Assembly (NCBI GenBank): GCA_963752605.1
Contig: CAVVYW010000005.1
Coordinates: 1,550,001-1,614,000 of the forward strand
Reading direction: 5' to 3'
DNA length: 64,000 nucleotides
Origin: CAVVYW01 sp963752605
GTDB lineage: Bacteria > Actinomycetota > Thermoleophilia > Solirubrobacterales > 70-9
The translations under genes and the position numbers were made by a program. The stretch's first letter is position 1. Every line of letters starts with the position of its first letter. Below, one piece after another: positions 42,520 through 51,024 of this stretch. The notes below the pieces were generated by a model. The model was not told the origin of the DNA and did no database searches. It was given only the letters and a program-made list of their open reading frames with translations.

Positions 42520-43820
42520 GTCGGCGGCCCGAGCACCCGATCCAGATAGGCGTTCCGAAAGCGGCCGTCCGGGTCGAGGCGGGAGCGGGCGGCGAGGAAG
42601 TCCTCCCACCGCGGGTAGCGCTCCGCGAGGGTCGCGGCGGTCTGGAAATGGCGCTTGCCCCAATGAGGGCGGCCGCCGTACTCGTTCATGATCGCCTCGA
42701 CCGACCGGAAGTAGCCCTCCCACGCCATCCCCTCGAACTGGTGGACGGCGATGTAGGTGGTGTCCCGGTCGTGGGCCGGGCTCAGCCACGACTCGTCGCC
42801 TGCGACGAAGCGGACCTCGATCGGGAAGCCGACCGGAGGATCCGCGGCCTCGGCGGCGGCGAGCACACGCGGGATCGCCTCGCGGGCGTGCCGGCGTGGG
42901 ATCGCGTACTCCATCTCCGTGAACCGCACGCGGCGCTGGCTGGCGTAGACGCGGTAGCTGCGATCCACCTTGGTGCTCCTGCCGATCTTCGAGGACACGA
43001 ATCTGGATAGCTGCGGGATCCGCGACGGCATCCGCCGCCCCGCGCGGGCGATCGCCCCCATCACCCAGTTCTCGAGGACGACCTCCTGCCCGTACTCGAG
43101 CGCCCGGTTCCGGGGCTTCGGCGGCTCGTCGGTGCGCTCGCTCTGGCGCAGGAGAGCCACCTCGGTGTGGGGGAAGACGTAGAACTCGAAGTGGTCCGAG
43201 CCGTCGGCGAGGTCGTCGAGCCGGTCCAGGGTCTCCTCCAGCGGCAGCGGGGAGTCGAGCCGCCGGATGGTGAACGCCGGGATCGCGCGAAATGTGAGCG
43301 TCGCGATCACCCCCAGCGCCCCGAGGCCGACCCTGGCCGCCGGCAGGAGATCGGGCTCCTGATCGGCGGAGATCTCCATCAGCGTCCCGTCCGGCAGGAC
43401 GAGCTCGACCCCCTCGATCTGCGAGGAGAGGTTGCGAAAGCGCGAGCCGGTGCCGTGCGTCGCGGTCGACACCGCTCCGGCGGCGGTCTGCTTGTCGATG
43501 TCGCCGAGGTTCTCCACCGCCAGCCCGTAGCCCCAGATCGCCTCGTTCATGTCCCGCAGGTCGATTCCCGCCTCGACCTTGACCCTGCCGGCCTCGCGGT
43601 CGACCTCCAGCACGCGGTCGAGCCGCTCGAGGTCGAGCAGGACGCCGCCGGTGCAGGCGATGTCGGTGAAGGAGTGCCCCGAGCCGGCGGCGCGCACCGT
43701 GAGGCCGGCGTCGCCGGCCCCCTTCACTGTCTCGATCAGTTCCCCCCGGCTCGCTGGCCTCTCGATCCGGGCCGGAAGACAGCGCTGGTCGCCGGCCCAG
43801 TTCCTCCACTCTTTGGCCAT
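42516..43820 (-). CDS. FAD-linked sugar-1,4-lactone oxidase (D-arabinono-1,4-lactone oxidase family)
   Basis: 434 aa from ATG 43820. FAD-binding (VAO) fold: VRAAGSGHSFTDIACTGGVLLDLERLDRVLEVD contains the flavin-linking His of the GHS motif, VSTATHGTGSRF is the second flavin loop, and the C-terminal ALO domain ends HWGKRHFQTAATLAERYPRWEDFLAARSRLDPDGRFRNAYLDRVLG. Members oxidise aldonolactones, making O2-derived peroxide. Gene pairing with the deaminase/aldolase upstream is frequent in actinobacteria. Divergent from the deazaflavin oxidoreductase gene. Confidence 0.92.
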   Translation of the reverse strand: MAKEWRNWAGDQRCLPARIERPASRGELIETVKGAGDAGLTVRAAGSGHSFTDIACTGGVLLDLERLDRVLEVDREAGRVKVEAGIDLRDMNEAIWGYGLAVENLGDIDKQTAAGAVSTATHGTGSRFRNLSSQIEGVELVLPDGTLMEISADQEPDLLPAARVGLGALGVIATLTFRAIPAFTIRRLDSPLPLEETLDRLDDLADGSDHFEFYVFPHTEVALLRQSERTDEPPKPRNRALEYGQEVVLENWVMGAIARAGRRMPSRIPQLSRFVSSKIGRSTKVDRSYRVYASQRRVRFTEMEYAIPRRHAREAIPRVLAAAEAADPPVGFPIEVRFVAGDESWLSPAHDRDTTYIAVHQFEGMAWEGYFRSVEAIMNEYGGRPHWGKRHFQTAATLAERYPRWEDFLAARSRLDPDGRFRNAYLDRVLGPPT

Positions 43821-43834
43821 CTCCCGATCAGCCT

Positions 43835-44362
43835 ATGGCAGGATGGTCGCCGCGCATGGTAGGCGTCCGACCGTTCGACCCAACTCGGCCGAAGGGGCCG
43901 ATTCTGCGTGGGCTGTTGTGGCTCGGCAGGCAGAGGCCGATGACCTGGTTCCTGGTCAACGTCGGCAACCGGATCGACCCGGCCCTGATGCGTGCGTCTG
44001 GAGGGCGGCTCAAGTCGACGGGCATCGCCCCGACGGTCCTCCTCACCCACACCGGCGCCAGGACCGGGGAGCCGCGCGACACCCCCCTCTCCTACTTCAC
44101 CCAGGGCGACGACGTGATCCTGATCGCGTCCCGGGGCGGCAGCCGCCGTCATCCGGCCTGGTACCACAACGTCCGCGCCAACCCGGAGGTCGAGCTCTGG
44201 ACCCGCGGAGGCGGCGGGCGCTACCGGGCGCGCGCGGCAGAGGGCGCCGAGCGGGAGCGGCTCTGGGAGCTGGCTACCACGTATTACCCCGGCTTCGCCA
44301 CCTACCAGGAGCGGGCGGGCGACCGGCGCATCCCGGTCATCGTCTGCTCACCCGCCGACTAG
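43835..44362 (+). CDS. Deazaflavin (F420)-dependent nitroreductase-family oxidoreductase
   Basis: 175 aa from ATG 43835 (ATG 43856 also possible). Split-barrel DDN-type fold with family motifs LLTHTGARTGEPRDTPLSYF, DDVILIASRGGSRRHPAWYHNVRANPEVEL and a C-terminal YPGFATYQERAGDRRIPVIV. DDN relatives use reduced F420 for nitro reduction or quinone protection; the substrate here is unknown. Its presence implies that the organism makes F420. Confidence 0.92.
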   Translation: MAGWSPRMVGVRPFDPTRPKGPILRGLLWLGRQRPMTWFLVNVGNRIDPALMRASGGRLKSTGIAPTVLLTHTGARTGEPRDTPLSYFTQGDDVILIASRGGSRRHPAWYHNVRANPEVELWTRGGGGRYRARAAEGAERERLWELATTYYPGFATYQERAGDRRIPVIVCSPAD

Positions 44363-44390
44363 CCTTCTGGAGCAACGCGCATTGCCCCTC

Positions 44391-44479
44391 GGAGGGGTGG
44401 CAGAGCGGTCGAATGCGGCAGCCTTGAAAGCTGTTGACCGGGTTCTCCCGGTCCGGGGGTTCGAATCCCTCCCCCTCCG
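44391..44479 (+). tRNA. tRNA-Ser (anticodon TGA)
   Basis: Class II tRNA: acceptor GGAGGGG with CCCCTCC, anticodon stem GCAGC/GCTGT around loop CTTGAAA (anticodon TGA), a long variable arm (TTGACCGGGTTCTCCCGGTCC), T-arm GGGTTCGAATCCC, discriminator G. It reads TCN (A/G) codons. Confidence 0.97.
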
Positions 44480-44517
44480 CTCCCCACCGATCGAGATGGG
44501 CGGCGGCCGGGCAGCCG

Positions 44518-45741
44518 CTAGCGCAGCGTCCCGGTCAGGTCGATCGTGCCGAGAGTGTCGTTCGGGCTGAAGTCCTGACTCGGATCGCCGGAGCGGTTGG
44601 GGAAGATGTTGTTGAGCGTGTCCGCCGCAATCGCGTTGAGCGTGACCGTTGCTCCGGTGACGGTGAACTTCTTCGTCGCCGGGTCCAGCGAGCGGCTGCC
44701 GGTATTGAAGTTGATCGACCCGACCGCACCATCAAGAGCCACGCCGTCCGGCAGCACGGCCTGGCCGTACAGCAGGTTGACGAGGAAGTCGGGCGAGAAG
44801 CCCAGGTTGAGCACGGTGGTTCCGACGGCGGGAGGCTGGTCGCACGCAGGCCCCAACGGGATCGCCATGCCGATGTTCTTGGTGATCCCCTGGCCGCCGG
44901 CGGTGAGCACCTTGCCGTCGCTGAAGTCGGGAGCGAGCGCTCCGCCGGTGACCGGGAAGCGGAAGGCTCCATCCCCGAGCGGCGGAAGCGGGCTCTGGGT
45001 GGCGGGCGGAACCGGATAGACGCCGTGCGTGAATGGGGGAAGTGCACCGACGGCGTCGATGCAGTGGTTAAGGAGCTTCGTAACCAGGCCCACGTTGGTG
45101 TGCAGGGTCATCTCGCCCCCCAGGACCTCGACGGTCTGCGGGATCGTCGTGGCCGAAACGCTCCCGAGTGGCAGGCCGGACTTGACAGCGCCGCCCTTCG
45201 CCGCCGCGCTGGCCCCGCCACGCTTCTTCTTCTTCCCCTTGCTGAACGCCTTGTTGAGCGCCTTCGCTCCCTTGGAACCGAGCTTGGCTTGGATGCCGCT
45301 CAGGACTGCGCCGAAGCCCTGGCGGGCGGTGGCGCCCCCACTCAGCGTCGCGAACGCGTTCACCCGCTTTTTGCCGACCTTGGCGTCGATCTGGCCGGCT
45401 GCGCCGGAGGCTCCGAAAGTGAGGCTGAGGATCTGCACCTTGGTCTTGCGCTTCCCGGACTTGGCGCGAAGCGTCCCGGCAGCTTCAACGGCGCCGGCAC
45501 CCGTGACCGGGTCGACCTTGCCCTTGGCGATGGCGAGATTGAGGGCCGCGGGCTTCAGCTTCAGCCGCTTGCTGCTCTTGAACTGCAGGTTCACCGAGCC
45601 GCCGCTCAGGACGTCCTGCGCGGCGAGCGCCGGGCTCGACACAGCCAGTCCCGCGCCCAGCGCGAGCATGGCAATGACAGCGCCGGTTCTACGGCGGGCG
45701 CGATGTGGGCTCGCGCTGAGTCTCAAAGGTCTCCAGATCAT
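44518..45741 (-). CDS. Secreted protein, possibly HtaA-like
   Basis: About 407 aa from ATG 45741. Signal peptide RTGAVIAMLALGAGLAVSSPALA. The mature part is beta-rich with two related halves: LNLAIAKGKVDPVTGAGAVEAAGTLRAK in the first and FRFPVTGGALAPDFSDGKVLTAGGQGI then ATVTLNAIAADTLNNIFP in the second. The phrase FPVTGG plus LNA...LN near the end recalls HtaA (heme-binding) domains of actinobacteria, but heme ligands are not clear to me, so the call is tentative. Lys-rich patches (KGKKKKRGG) occur mid-chain. Open frame continues to 46068 without homology. Confidence 0.6.
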   Translation of the reverse strand: MIWRPLRLSASPHRARRRTGAVIAMLALGAGLAVSSPALAAQDVLSGGSVNLQFKSSKRLKLKPAALNLAIAKGKVDPVTGAGAVEAAGTLRAKSGKRKTKVQILSLTFGASGAAGQIDAKVGKKRVNAFATLSGGATARQGFGAVLSGIQAKLGSKGAKALNKAFSKGKKKKRGGASAAAKGGAVKSGLPLGSVSATTIPQTVEVLGGEMTLHTNVGLVTKLLNHCIDAVGALPPFTHGVYPVPPATQSPLPPLGDGAFRFPVTGGALAPDFSDGKVLTAGGQGITKNIGMAIPLGPACDQPPAVGTTVLNLGFSPDFLVNLLYGQAVLPDGVALDGAVGSINFNTGSRSLDPATKKFTVTGATVTLNAIAADTLNNIFPNRSGDPSQDFSPNDTLGTIDLTGTLR

Positions 45742-46199
45742 CGAGGCAATTCCCTGCGGACTACATCCTGGCGTAAATCGCCCGGTAATGCGCTGGTCTT
45801 GTCGCGCCCTAGCCAGCCGGCTCGCGGTGCCCGACCAGGAGCGTCTGAAGCCCCCGGCCGATCCGCCCCTCGGTGTGCGGCGCTGACGCCGTTGCCTGAA
45901 TCGGCGGCGGCGAGGACGCGCTGGAGTGTGGTAGCCGACGTCGTAGCCGGTGTGGAAGAACTTGCCGGGTTCCCCCTCCTCCGGCCCGGGTGGTGCTTCA
46001 TCCCCATCGCTCCGGGGCGGCTCGAACTCGACGTCCTCGGTCCGCAGCCGCCAGCCGCGGGCCCGCATCAGCTCCTCGCCCCGTCGGGCTCGAAGAAGGT
46101 CTCGGTCACGCGGGCATCCTAGGAATCGGAGCGATGAGACACTTCACCAGCCTTTAGGCACGGAGCTACCCTCGTTTAGACACGAAAGAGAGGGCCAAA
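45742..46199. other. 458-bp gap with a possible broken small gene
   Basis: On the minus strand GTG 46109 opens VTETFFEPDG and stops after 13 codons; one extra base near 46078 would join it to GEELMRARGWRLRTEDVEFEPPRSDGDE and on to about residue 75, a reading with protein-like composition. Beyond about 45890 the sequence loses character. It may be a small gene hit by a one-base error or a relic. No other feature seen apart from the likely msrB promoter area. Confidence 0.3.
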
Positions 46200-46595
46200 A
46201 TGGAGAAGGTGAAGAAGACCGAGGAGGAGTGGAAGCAGGAGCTCACCCCGGAGCAGTACGAGATCGTGCGCGAGAAGGGCACCGAGGCCCCGTTCTCCAA
46301 CGAGCTCAACGACAACAAGGCCGAGGGCACCTACAAGTGCGTGGCCTGCGGGCAGCCCGTGTTCAGCTCAGACACGAAGTTCGACTCGGGGACCGGCTGG
46401 CCGAGCTTCGACGCCCCGATGGGCGACGACGCGGTCGAGACCGAGGACGACAACAGCTTCCTGATGCGGCGCACCGAGGTGCTCTGCTCACGCTGCGACG
46501 CGCATCTGGGCCACGTCTTCGACGACGGCCCCAAGGAGAGCACCGGCAAGCGCTACTGCATCAACGGCTGCGCGCTGAAGTTCGACGAGGACTAA
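46200..46595 (+). CDS. msrB: Peptide-methionine (R)-S-oxide reductase
   Basis: 131 aa. It repairs oxidised methionine with thioredoxin as reductant. Motifs: zinc cysteines in CVACG and CSRCDAHLGHVF, substrate segment FDSGTGWPSFDAP, and the catalytic Cys in RYCINGCALKF. ATG 46200 follows GAAAGAGAGGG, a good ribosome site. Stops 4 bp inside the convergent regulator gene. Confidence 0.97.
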   Translation: MEKVKKTEEEWKQELTPEQYEIVREKGTEAPFSNELNDNKAEGTYKCVACGQPVFSSDTKFDSGTGWPSFDAPMGDDAVETEDDNSFLMRRTEVLCSRCDAHLGHVFDDGPKESTGKRYCINGCALKFDED

Positions 46596-47233
46596 ATCTT
46601 GCCGCCCGCGCCGAGGTAGCTGAAGCGCACTGCCAGCGCGACGGCCTCGGTGCGGGTGTCGACCTCCATCCGCGCGATCGCGTTGCGGACGTGCGTATGG
46701 ACGGTCGCCGGGCTCAGTGAGAGCCGGTCGGCGATCTGCTTGACGCGAAGCCCCTCCGCCAGCAGTTCGAGGATCTCGCGCTCGCGCGGGGTGAGCTCGA
46801 GCAGCTTCTCGACCTCGCCCGCGCCCTGGCCGAGCTCGGTCCCGACGAAGGTGCCGCCGCCGGCGACCACCTCGATCGCACGGGCGATGTCCTCGCTCGG
46901 GGCCGACTTCAGCACGTAGCCGGAGGCGCCGGCCCGGAGCGCGAGGGTGAGCAGGTCGGGCTGGGCGTGCGCGGTGAAGATGATCACCCGCGTCTCCGGC
47001 ATCTCCTTGAGTATGTCCTTGGTCGCCTCGATCCCGTCCTTCCCCGGGAGCTCGACGTCCACGATGCAGACGTCCGGCTCGAGCTCCTTGACCTTGGCGA
47101 GCACCTCCTCGGCGGTCGCCGCCTCGCCGACGATCTGGACCCCGTCCACGGACGCCATCCGCGCCTTGACCGCCTCGCGGACGATCTCGTGATCGTCGCA
47201 AAGTACGACGCGCTTGACGGACTCGTCGTTCAT
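46592..47233 (-). CDS. NarL/FixJ-family response regulator (orphan)
   Basis: 213 aa from ATG 47233. Receiver domain (about 8-125) with acidic pair in VLCDDHE, phospho-acceptor Asp in CIVDVELPGKDG, Thr in IIFTAHAQ and Lys in VLKSAPSED. The LuxR-type DNA-binding domain (about 145-205) has LTPREREILELLAEGLRVKQIADRL and SPATVHTHVRN. No histidine kinase lies nearby. Its ATG overlaps the serS stop by 4 bp, so expression is coupled to serS. Confidence 0.93.
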   Translation of the reverse strand: MNDESVKRVVLCDDHEIVREAVKARMASVDGVQIVGEAATAEEVLAKVKELEPDVCIVDVELPGKDGIEATKDILKEMPETRVIIFTAHAQPDLLTLALRAGASGYVLKSAPSEDIARAIEVVAGGGTFVGTELGQGAGEVEKLLELTPREREILELLAEGLRVKQIADRLSLSPATVHTHVRNAIARMEVDTRTEAVALAVRFSYLGAGGKI

Positions 47234-48513
47234 ACCGTGGGAATGCGCTCCGGGATACCAAATTCCTGCAAAGCACCCGGAATTAGGGTGCCGCCATCCT
47301 CCGCCTGACCGTTCTCCAAGAGAGCAATCAGCGTTCGCCCCACTGCTACTGCAGTCCCGTTCAAAGTGTGCACGGCCTCCGGAGTCTCTCCTTCGGCGGG
47401 ACGGTACCTGCAATTGAGGCGCCGTGCCTGGTAGTCGGTAGTGCTCGAACAGCTGGTTACTTCTCGGTACCTCTCCTGACTCGGAATCCATGCCTCGCAG
47501 TCGAACTTCCGGGAGGCCGAGGCCCCGAGATCGCCGGCCGCGATGTCCACCACCCGGTAGGGGATCTCGAGGGCACCGAGGATCTGCTCCTGGATCGCGA
47601 GGATGCGCTCGTGCTCTCCCCCGGACTCCTCGGGGCGGGTGAAGCTGAACATCTCGACCTTGTCGAACTGGTGCAGGCGGAAGATTCCGCGCGTGTCCTT
47701 GCCGGCCGCCCCGGCCTCACGCCGGAAGCAGGTGGAGAACCCGCCGTAGCGTCTCGGGAGCTCGTCCGCGGCGAGGATCTGTTCGGCATGAAGTGAGGCG
47801 AGCGAGACCTCCGAGGTCCCGACAAGGAAGAGCTCGTCGCGGGGGACCTCGTAGATCATCTCGCGTTCTCCCGGGAAGAAGCCGGTCCCGAACAGGGCGG
47901 GCTCGCGGACGAGGACCGGCGGGATCACCGGCTCGAAGCCCTCCGCCCGGATCGTCTCCATGGCGAAGCGGACCACCGCGAACTCCAGCATCACCAGGTC
48001 TCCCATCAGGTAGGCAAAGCGGGAGCCCGATGCCTGCGCGGCAGCCTCCATCTCGATCCAGCCGTGCTTCTGAGCAAGCTCGAGGTGGTCGAGTGGCTTG
48101 AAGCCGAAGTCCGTTTTCTCACCCACCTCGCGGAGGACCTCGGCGTCCTCCTCGGTCATGCCGTCCGGCGCGTCGGGGTGCGGCAGGTTGGGGAGCTCGG
48201 CGAGGAGCGCGTCCTCCTTCTCCTTCAGCTCACCCAGCTGCGGCTCGAGCTCCTTCAGCTCGGACTTAAGCTTCGAGGAGGACTCGCGGAGCTTCACGAC
48301 CCCGGGGTCATCCGCCTTTCCCGCGCGGGCCGCCTCCTCGACCCGCTCGGAGAGCCGGTTCTGCTCGGCGCGGATCCCGTCGGTCCTGGTGTTGAGCTCG
48401 CGACGCTTCTCGTCGAGCTTCAGAAGCTCGTCGAGCTTGTCCGCTGCCCCGCGTCTCGCGAGCGCGGCGCGAGCCGGCTCCGGATCGCGGCGGATCTGCT
48501 TCAGGTCGAGCGT
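47230..48513 (-). CDS. serS: Seryl-tRNA synthetase; apparent ACG start
   Basis: About 427 aa if translation begins at 48513, the usual length. It charges tRNA-Ser, two of which are in this window. The N-terminal coiled-coil arm is intact in frame (LDLKQIRRDPEPARAAL to GVVKLRESSSKLK), followed by class II motifs such as FRREAGAAGKDTRGIFRLHQFDKVE and the GTAVAVGRTLIALLE motif 3. Family alignment puts Met where the codon ACG lies, five bases after the ribosome site AGGGAG; there is no ATG, GTG or TTG in frame nearby. A GTG at 48297 would delete the tRNA-binding arm. ACG is either a rare start or a base error. Confidence 0.93.
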   Translation of the reverse strand, partial: TLDLKQIRRDPEPARAALARRGAADKLDELLKLDEKRRELNTRTDGIRAEQNRLSERVEEAARAGKADDPGVVKLRESSSKLKSELKELEPQLGELKEKEDALLAELPNLPHPDAPDGMTEEDAEVLREVGEKTDFGFKPLDHLELAQKHGWIEMEAAAQASGSRFAYLMGDLVMLEFAVVRFAMETIRAEGFEPVIPPVLVREPALFGTGFFPGEREMIYEVPRDELFLVGTSEVSLASLHAEQILAADELPRRYGGFSTCFRREAGAAGKDTRGIFRLHQFDKVEMFSFTRPEESGGEHERILAIQEQILGALEIPYRVVDIAAGDLGASASRKFDCEAWIPSQERYREVTSCSSTTDYQARRLNCRYRPAEGETPEAVHTLNGTAVAVGRTLIALLENGQAEDGGTLIPGALQEFGIPERIPTV

Positions 48514-48526
48514 CTGAACTCCCTGC

Positions 48527-48922
48527 CTATGGGGATGCCGAATCCGGCGCCGGCTGCTCGGTCACGTCCTGGCCCGCGTACTTGGCCACGAACTCGGCGA
48601 CCTTCTCGGCTTCGGTGCCGACCACGATGTTCTGGGGCATGATCGCCCCGGAGAAGCCGCCGTTGCGGATCGCGAAGATCACGTCGTCGACCGTCTCGGT
48701 CCGCTGGTCGAAGTCCGGGCCCTGCACCCGCTGGCTGCGGTTGGCGCTTCCCTGGGTGCCCGCGGCCGAGAGCGTGTGGCACCCGGAGCAGCGCTCGGCG
48801 AAGATCTCGGCGCCCTCCTTGACCCCGGCCGACTCGTTGTCGTCGAGGTCTATCCCCTCGCTGCCGCAGCCGATGGCCAGCGCGGCCCCGGCAACTGCGA
48901 TCAGTAGAGCTGCCCCTCGCAC
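48527..48922 (-). CDS. Lipoprotein c-type cytochrome (class I)
   Basis: 131 aa. Lipobox LAIGC anchors it outside the membrane. Single heme site CSGCH near residue 45 and axial Met in SGAIMPQN near residue 92, the class I pattern. It is probably an electron carrier between respiratory complexes and an oxidase. Stop lies 13 bp before the serS start codon on the same strand. Confidence 0.92.
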   Translation of the reverse strand: MRGAALLIAVAGAALAIGCGSEGIDLDDNESAGVKEGAEIFAERCSGCHTLSAAGTQGSANRSQRVQGPDFDQRTETVDDVIFAIRNGGFSGAIMPQNIVVGTEAEKVAEFVAKYAGQDVTEQPAPDSASP

Positions 48923-48993
48923 GCGGCGGGATCATACGTACAACGGGTTGCCCTCGGCTTCGCCTACGGGCACCCTCGCATAGCGTTCACCGC

Positions 48994-49485
48994 ATGGCGA
49001 ACGGCGGCGTCTCACCCGAGCGATTCCGCAACGCGCTCGGCGCCTACCCGACCGGGGTGGCGGTGGTGACGGCGATCGGGCCGAATGGCCCCTCCGGGGC
49101 GACGGCGAACGCGGTCACCTCCCTCTCGCTCGATCCGCCGATGATGCTCGCCTGCCTGGACCGCGACTCCCGCACGCTCACCTCGGTGCGCGCCGCGGGC
49201 CGCTTCGGGGTGAACGCCCTGGCCGCCGGCCAGGAGGAGCTCGCCCTGCGCTTCGCGGGCAAGGAGCCCGAGCCCGTCCAGTGGGAGGGCGTCGAGTGGG
49301 AGGAGCGGCACGGCTGCCCGCGCCTGACGGACCCCCTGATGTGGGTGGTCTGCGAGCTCCGCGACCTGATCGACGGCGGCGACCACCTGATCTGCACCGG
49401 CTCCGTGCTGGAGGCTGACTCCCGCAACGGCCAGCCGCTGCTCTTCCACCGCGGCGCGTACCGGGACCTGCTCGCCGAGAGCTAG
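48994..49485 (+). CDS. Flavin reductase-like FMN-binding protein
   Basis: 163 aa, split-barrel flavin reductase family (DIM6/NTAB, HpaC-like). Pattern seen: RFRNALGAYPTGVAVVTAIGP, GATANAVTSLSLDPPMMLACLDRDS, FGVNALAAGQEELALRFAG and DHLICTGSVLEADSRNGQPLLFHRGAYR. Such proteins reduce FMN or FAD for partner mono-oxygenases or act as flavin oxidoreductases. No partner oxygenase adjacent. Convergent with the next gene. Confidence 0.92.
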   Translation: MANGGVSPERFRNALGAYPTGVAVVTAIGPNGPSGATANAVTSLSLDPPMMLACLDRDSRTLTSVRAAGRFGVNALAAGQEELALRFAGKEPEPVQWEGVEWEERHGCPRLTDPLMWVVCELRDLIDGGDHLICTGSVLEADSRNGQPLLFHRGAYRDLLAES

Positions 49486-49917
49486 TCAGAACGCGGTGCT
49501 GGTGCCCGCCGCCCGCAGCGCCAGTCCGAGGATCACCAGGCAGGCGACCGCCATGATCCCCATCTCGCGGCGGACGATCGTCAGACCGATCTCGCGCTGG
49601 CGCTCCTCGGGAAGGGAGTGGAAGTCGAGCTCGCCGAGCTCCTGGGAGGCGGCGCCGGCTCGGGCCAGCTCGGCGAGAAAGGAAACGAGGAGCGGCAGCG
49701 CGCCGTAGAGGATGTGCAGCTCGTCGGTGCTGTGGTCGGTGAAGACGAGCAGCATCCCGAGCAGCACCTGCGCGATGACCGCCGTCTGCGCGACCCGGAG
49801 CGCGTACCAGAAGCCGATCGAGGGCCGCCGGAGAAGCCAGGCAACGCCGCCCCAGACACCGGCGACGAGGTTGGTGGCGAGGAGCGCGATCCCGAGGACG
49901 AGATGGACCTCAACCAT
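49486..49917 (-). CDS. Conserved four-helix membrane protein, unknown function
   Basis: 143 aa. About four membrane helices: VHLVLGIALLATNLVAGVWGGVAWLL, ALRVAQTAVIAQVLLGMLLVF, LHILYGALPLLVSFLAELA and MGIMAVACLVILGLALRA. A short charged loop (LPEERQREIGLTIVRREMG) precedes the last helix. Family not recognised. It is divergent from nuoA, so it may share the promoter region at 49918-49993. Confidence 0.75.
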   Translation of the reverse strand: MVEVHLVLGIALLATNLVAGVWGGVAWLLRRPSIGFWYALRVAQTAVIAQVLLGMLLVFTDHSTDELHILYGALPLLVSFLAELARAGAASQELGELDFHSLPEERQREIGLTIVRREMGIMAVACLVILGLALRAAGTSTAF

Positions 49918-49950
49918 GCGATTTCGGCTCTCTGATGCGGAAAAGCACTA

Positions 49951-49993
49951 TGTAACAGCTTGATACAAAGTTGGTGGTATACCTCGCGACGCA
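49951..49993 (+). promoter_or_regulatory. AT-rich probable promoter region of the nuo operon
   Basis: The 76-bp gap before nuoA contains the most AT-rich stretch locally, with TGTAACAGCTTGATACA (ends complementary) and GTATAC 12 bp later. A standard -35/-10 pair with normal spacing is not clear. Confidence 0.3.
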
Positions 49994-50353
49994 GTGCTTC
50001 AGAGCTACCTCCCCGTCCTTGTCTTCGCCGGCCTGGGATTGATCGTGGGAGGCGCGTTCGTACTGCTCAACGGGGTGATCGGGCCGAAGCGCCCGAACCC
50101 GATCAAGGGACAGCCGTACGAGTGCGGGCTCCCGACTCAAATCACCAAGAGCTTCCGGTTCGGCGTGAGCTTCTACATGATCGCGATGCTCTTCATCCTC
50201 TTCGACATCGAGGTCGTCTTCCTCTATCCGGTCGGCGTCCTCGTCGAGTCCGTCAAGAGCGTCTTCGTGCTCGTGGAGATCTCGATCTTCGTCGCGCTGC
50301 TGCTCGTCGCGCTGGTCTTCGTTTGGCGCCGAGGGGCGCTCGATTGGAACTAG
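49994..50353 (+). CDS. nuoA: NADH-quinone oxidoreductase subunit A
   Basis: 119 aa from GTG 49994. Three membrane helices (VLVFAGLGLIVGGAFVLL, FYMIAMLFILFDIEVVFLYPVGVL, IFVALLLVALVFVWRRGALDW) and the conserved loop KRPNPIKGQPYECGLPT. First gene of a complete nuo operon, coding part of the membrane arm that joins the peripheral arm of complex I. Confidence 0.97.
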   Translation: MLQSYLPVLVFAGLGLIVGGAFVLLNGVIGPKRPNPIKGQPYECGLPTQITKSFRFGVSFYMIAMLFILFDIEVVFLYPVGVLVESVKSVFVLVEISIFVALLLVALVFVWRRGALDWN

Positions 50354-50394
50354 AGCGGGAGAGCCTTCGGTCGCGGCAACTGAAGGCGCGCGAC

Positions 50395-51024
50395 ATGCTC
50401 CGCGGGGACCTGGAGGGGCAGGACCTCGAGAAGTACGTCGAGGAGCGGGTGCTCGCGACAACGCTCGAGAGGGCGCTCAACTGGGGGCGTTCGAATTCGA
50501 TCTTCCCGGCGACCTTCGGTCTCGCCTGCTGTGCGATCGAGATGATGGCGATGGTCTCGTCCCGATCCGACCTCGCCCGCTTCGGCTCGGAGGCGCTGCG
50601 CGCCACACCGCGCCAGGCTGACCTGCTGATCCTCTCCGGCCGGGTCTCTATCAAGATGGCGCCGGTCATCCGCCGCCTCTACGACCAGATGCTGGAGCCG
50701 CGCTGGGTGATCGCGATGGGCGCCTGCTCCTCGAGCGGGGGGATGTTCGCCAACTACGCGGTGGTGCAGGGCGCCGACAAGTTCATGCCGGTGGACGTCC
50801 ACGTGCCCGGCTGCCCGCCCCGCCCGGAGGCCGTGGTTCACGGGTTCAACAAGCTGCAGCGCATGATCCGCGGCCAGCCCGACCTCGGCTGGCGCCAGCG
50901 CTACAACGCGACGGGCACCGAGGAGTGGGCACGTGACGAGATCGAGCCGACCCCCGAGGCGATCGAGCGGGCGGCTCTGGCGGTGAGGGGTGAGCCCGCC
51001 CCCGAGGAGGGCGGGAATGCCTGA
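50395..51024 (+). CDS. nuoB: NADH-quinone oxidoreductase subunit B
   Basis: 209 aa from ATG 50395; TTG 50344, overlapping nuoA, is also in frame and would add 17 residues. Carries the terminal cluster N2: ligands in GLACCAIEMM, MGACSSSGGMF and VPGCPPRPE. The C-terminal about 40 residues (EWARDEIEPTPEAIERAAL...) extend beyond the E. coli protein. Stop overlaps nuoC by 8 bp. Confidence 0.96.
   Translation: MLRGDLEGQDLEKYVEERVLATTLERALNWGRSNSIFPATFGLACCAIEMMAMVSSRSDLARFGSEALRATPRQADLLILSGRVSIKMAPVIRRLYDQMLEPRWVIAMGACSSSGGMFANYAVVQGADKFMPVDVHVPGCPPRPEAVVHGFNKLQRMIRGQPDLGWRQRYNATGTEEWARDEIEPTPEAIERAALAVRGEPAPEEGGNA

Noticed and set aside
44382..44570. Open frame GGVAERSNAAALKAVDRV... at 44382
   Set aside because: This is a tRNA-Ser gene read as protein, a common artefact.
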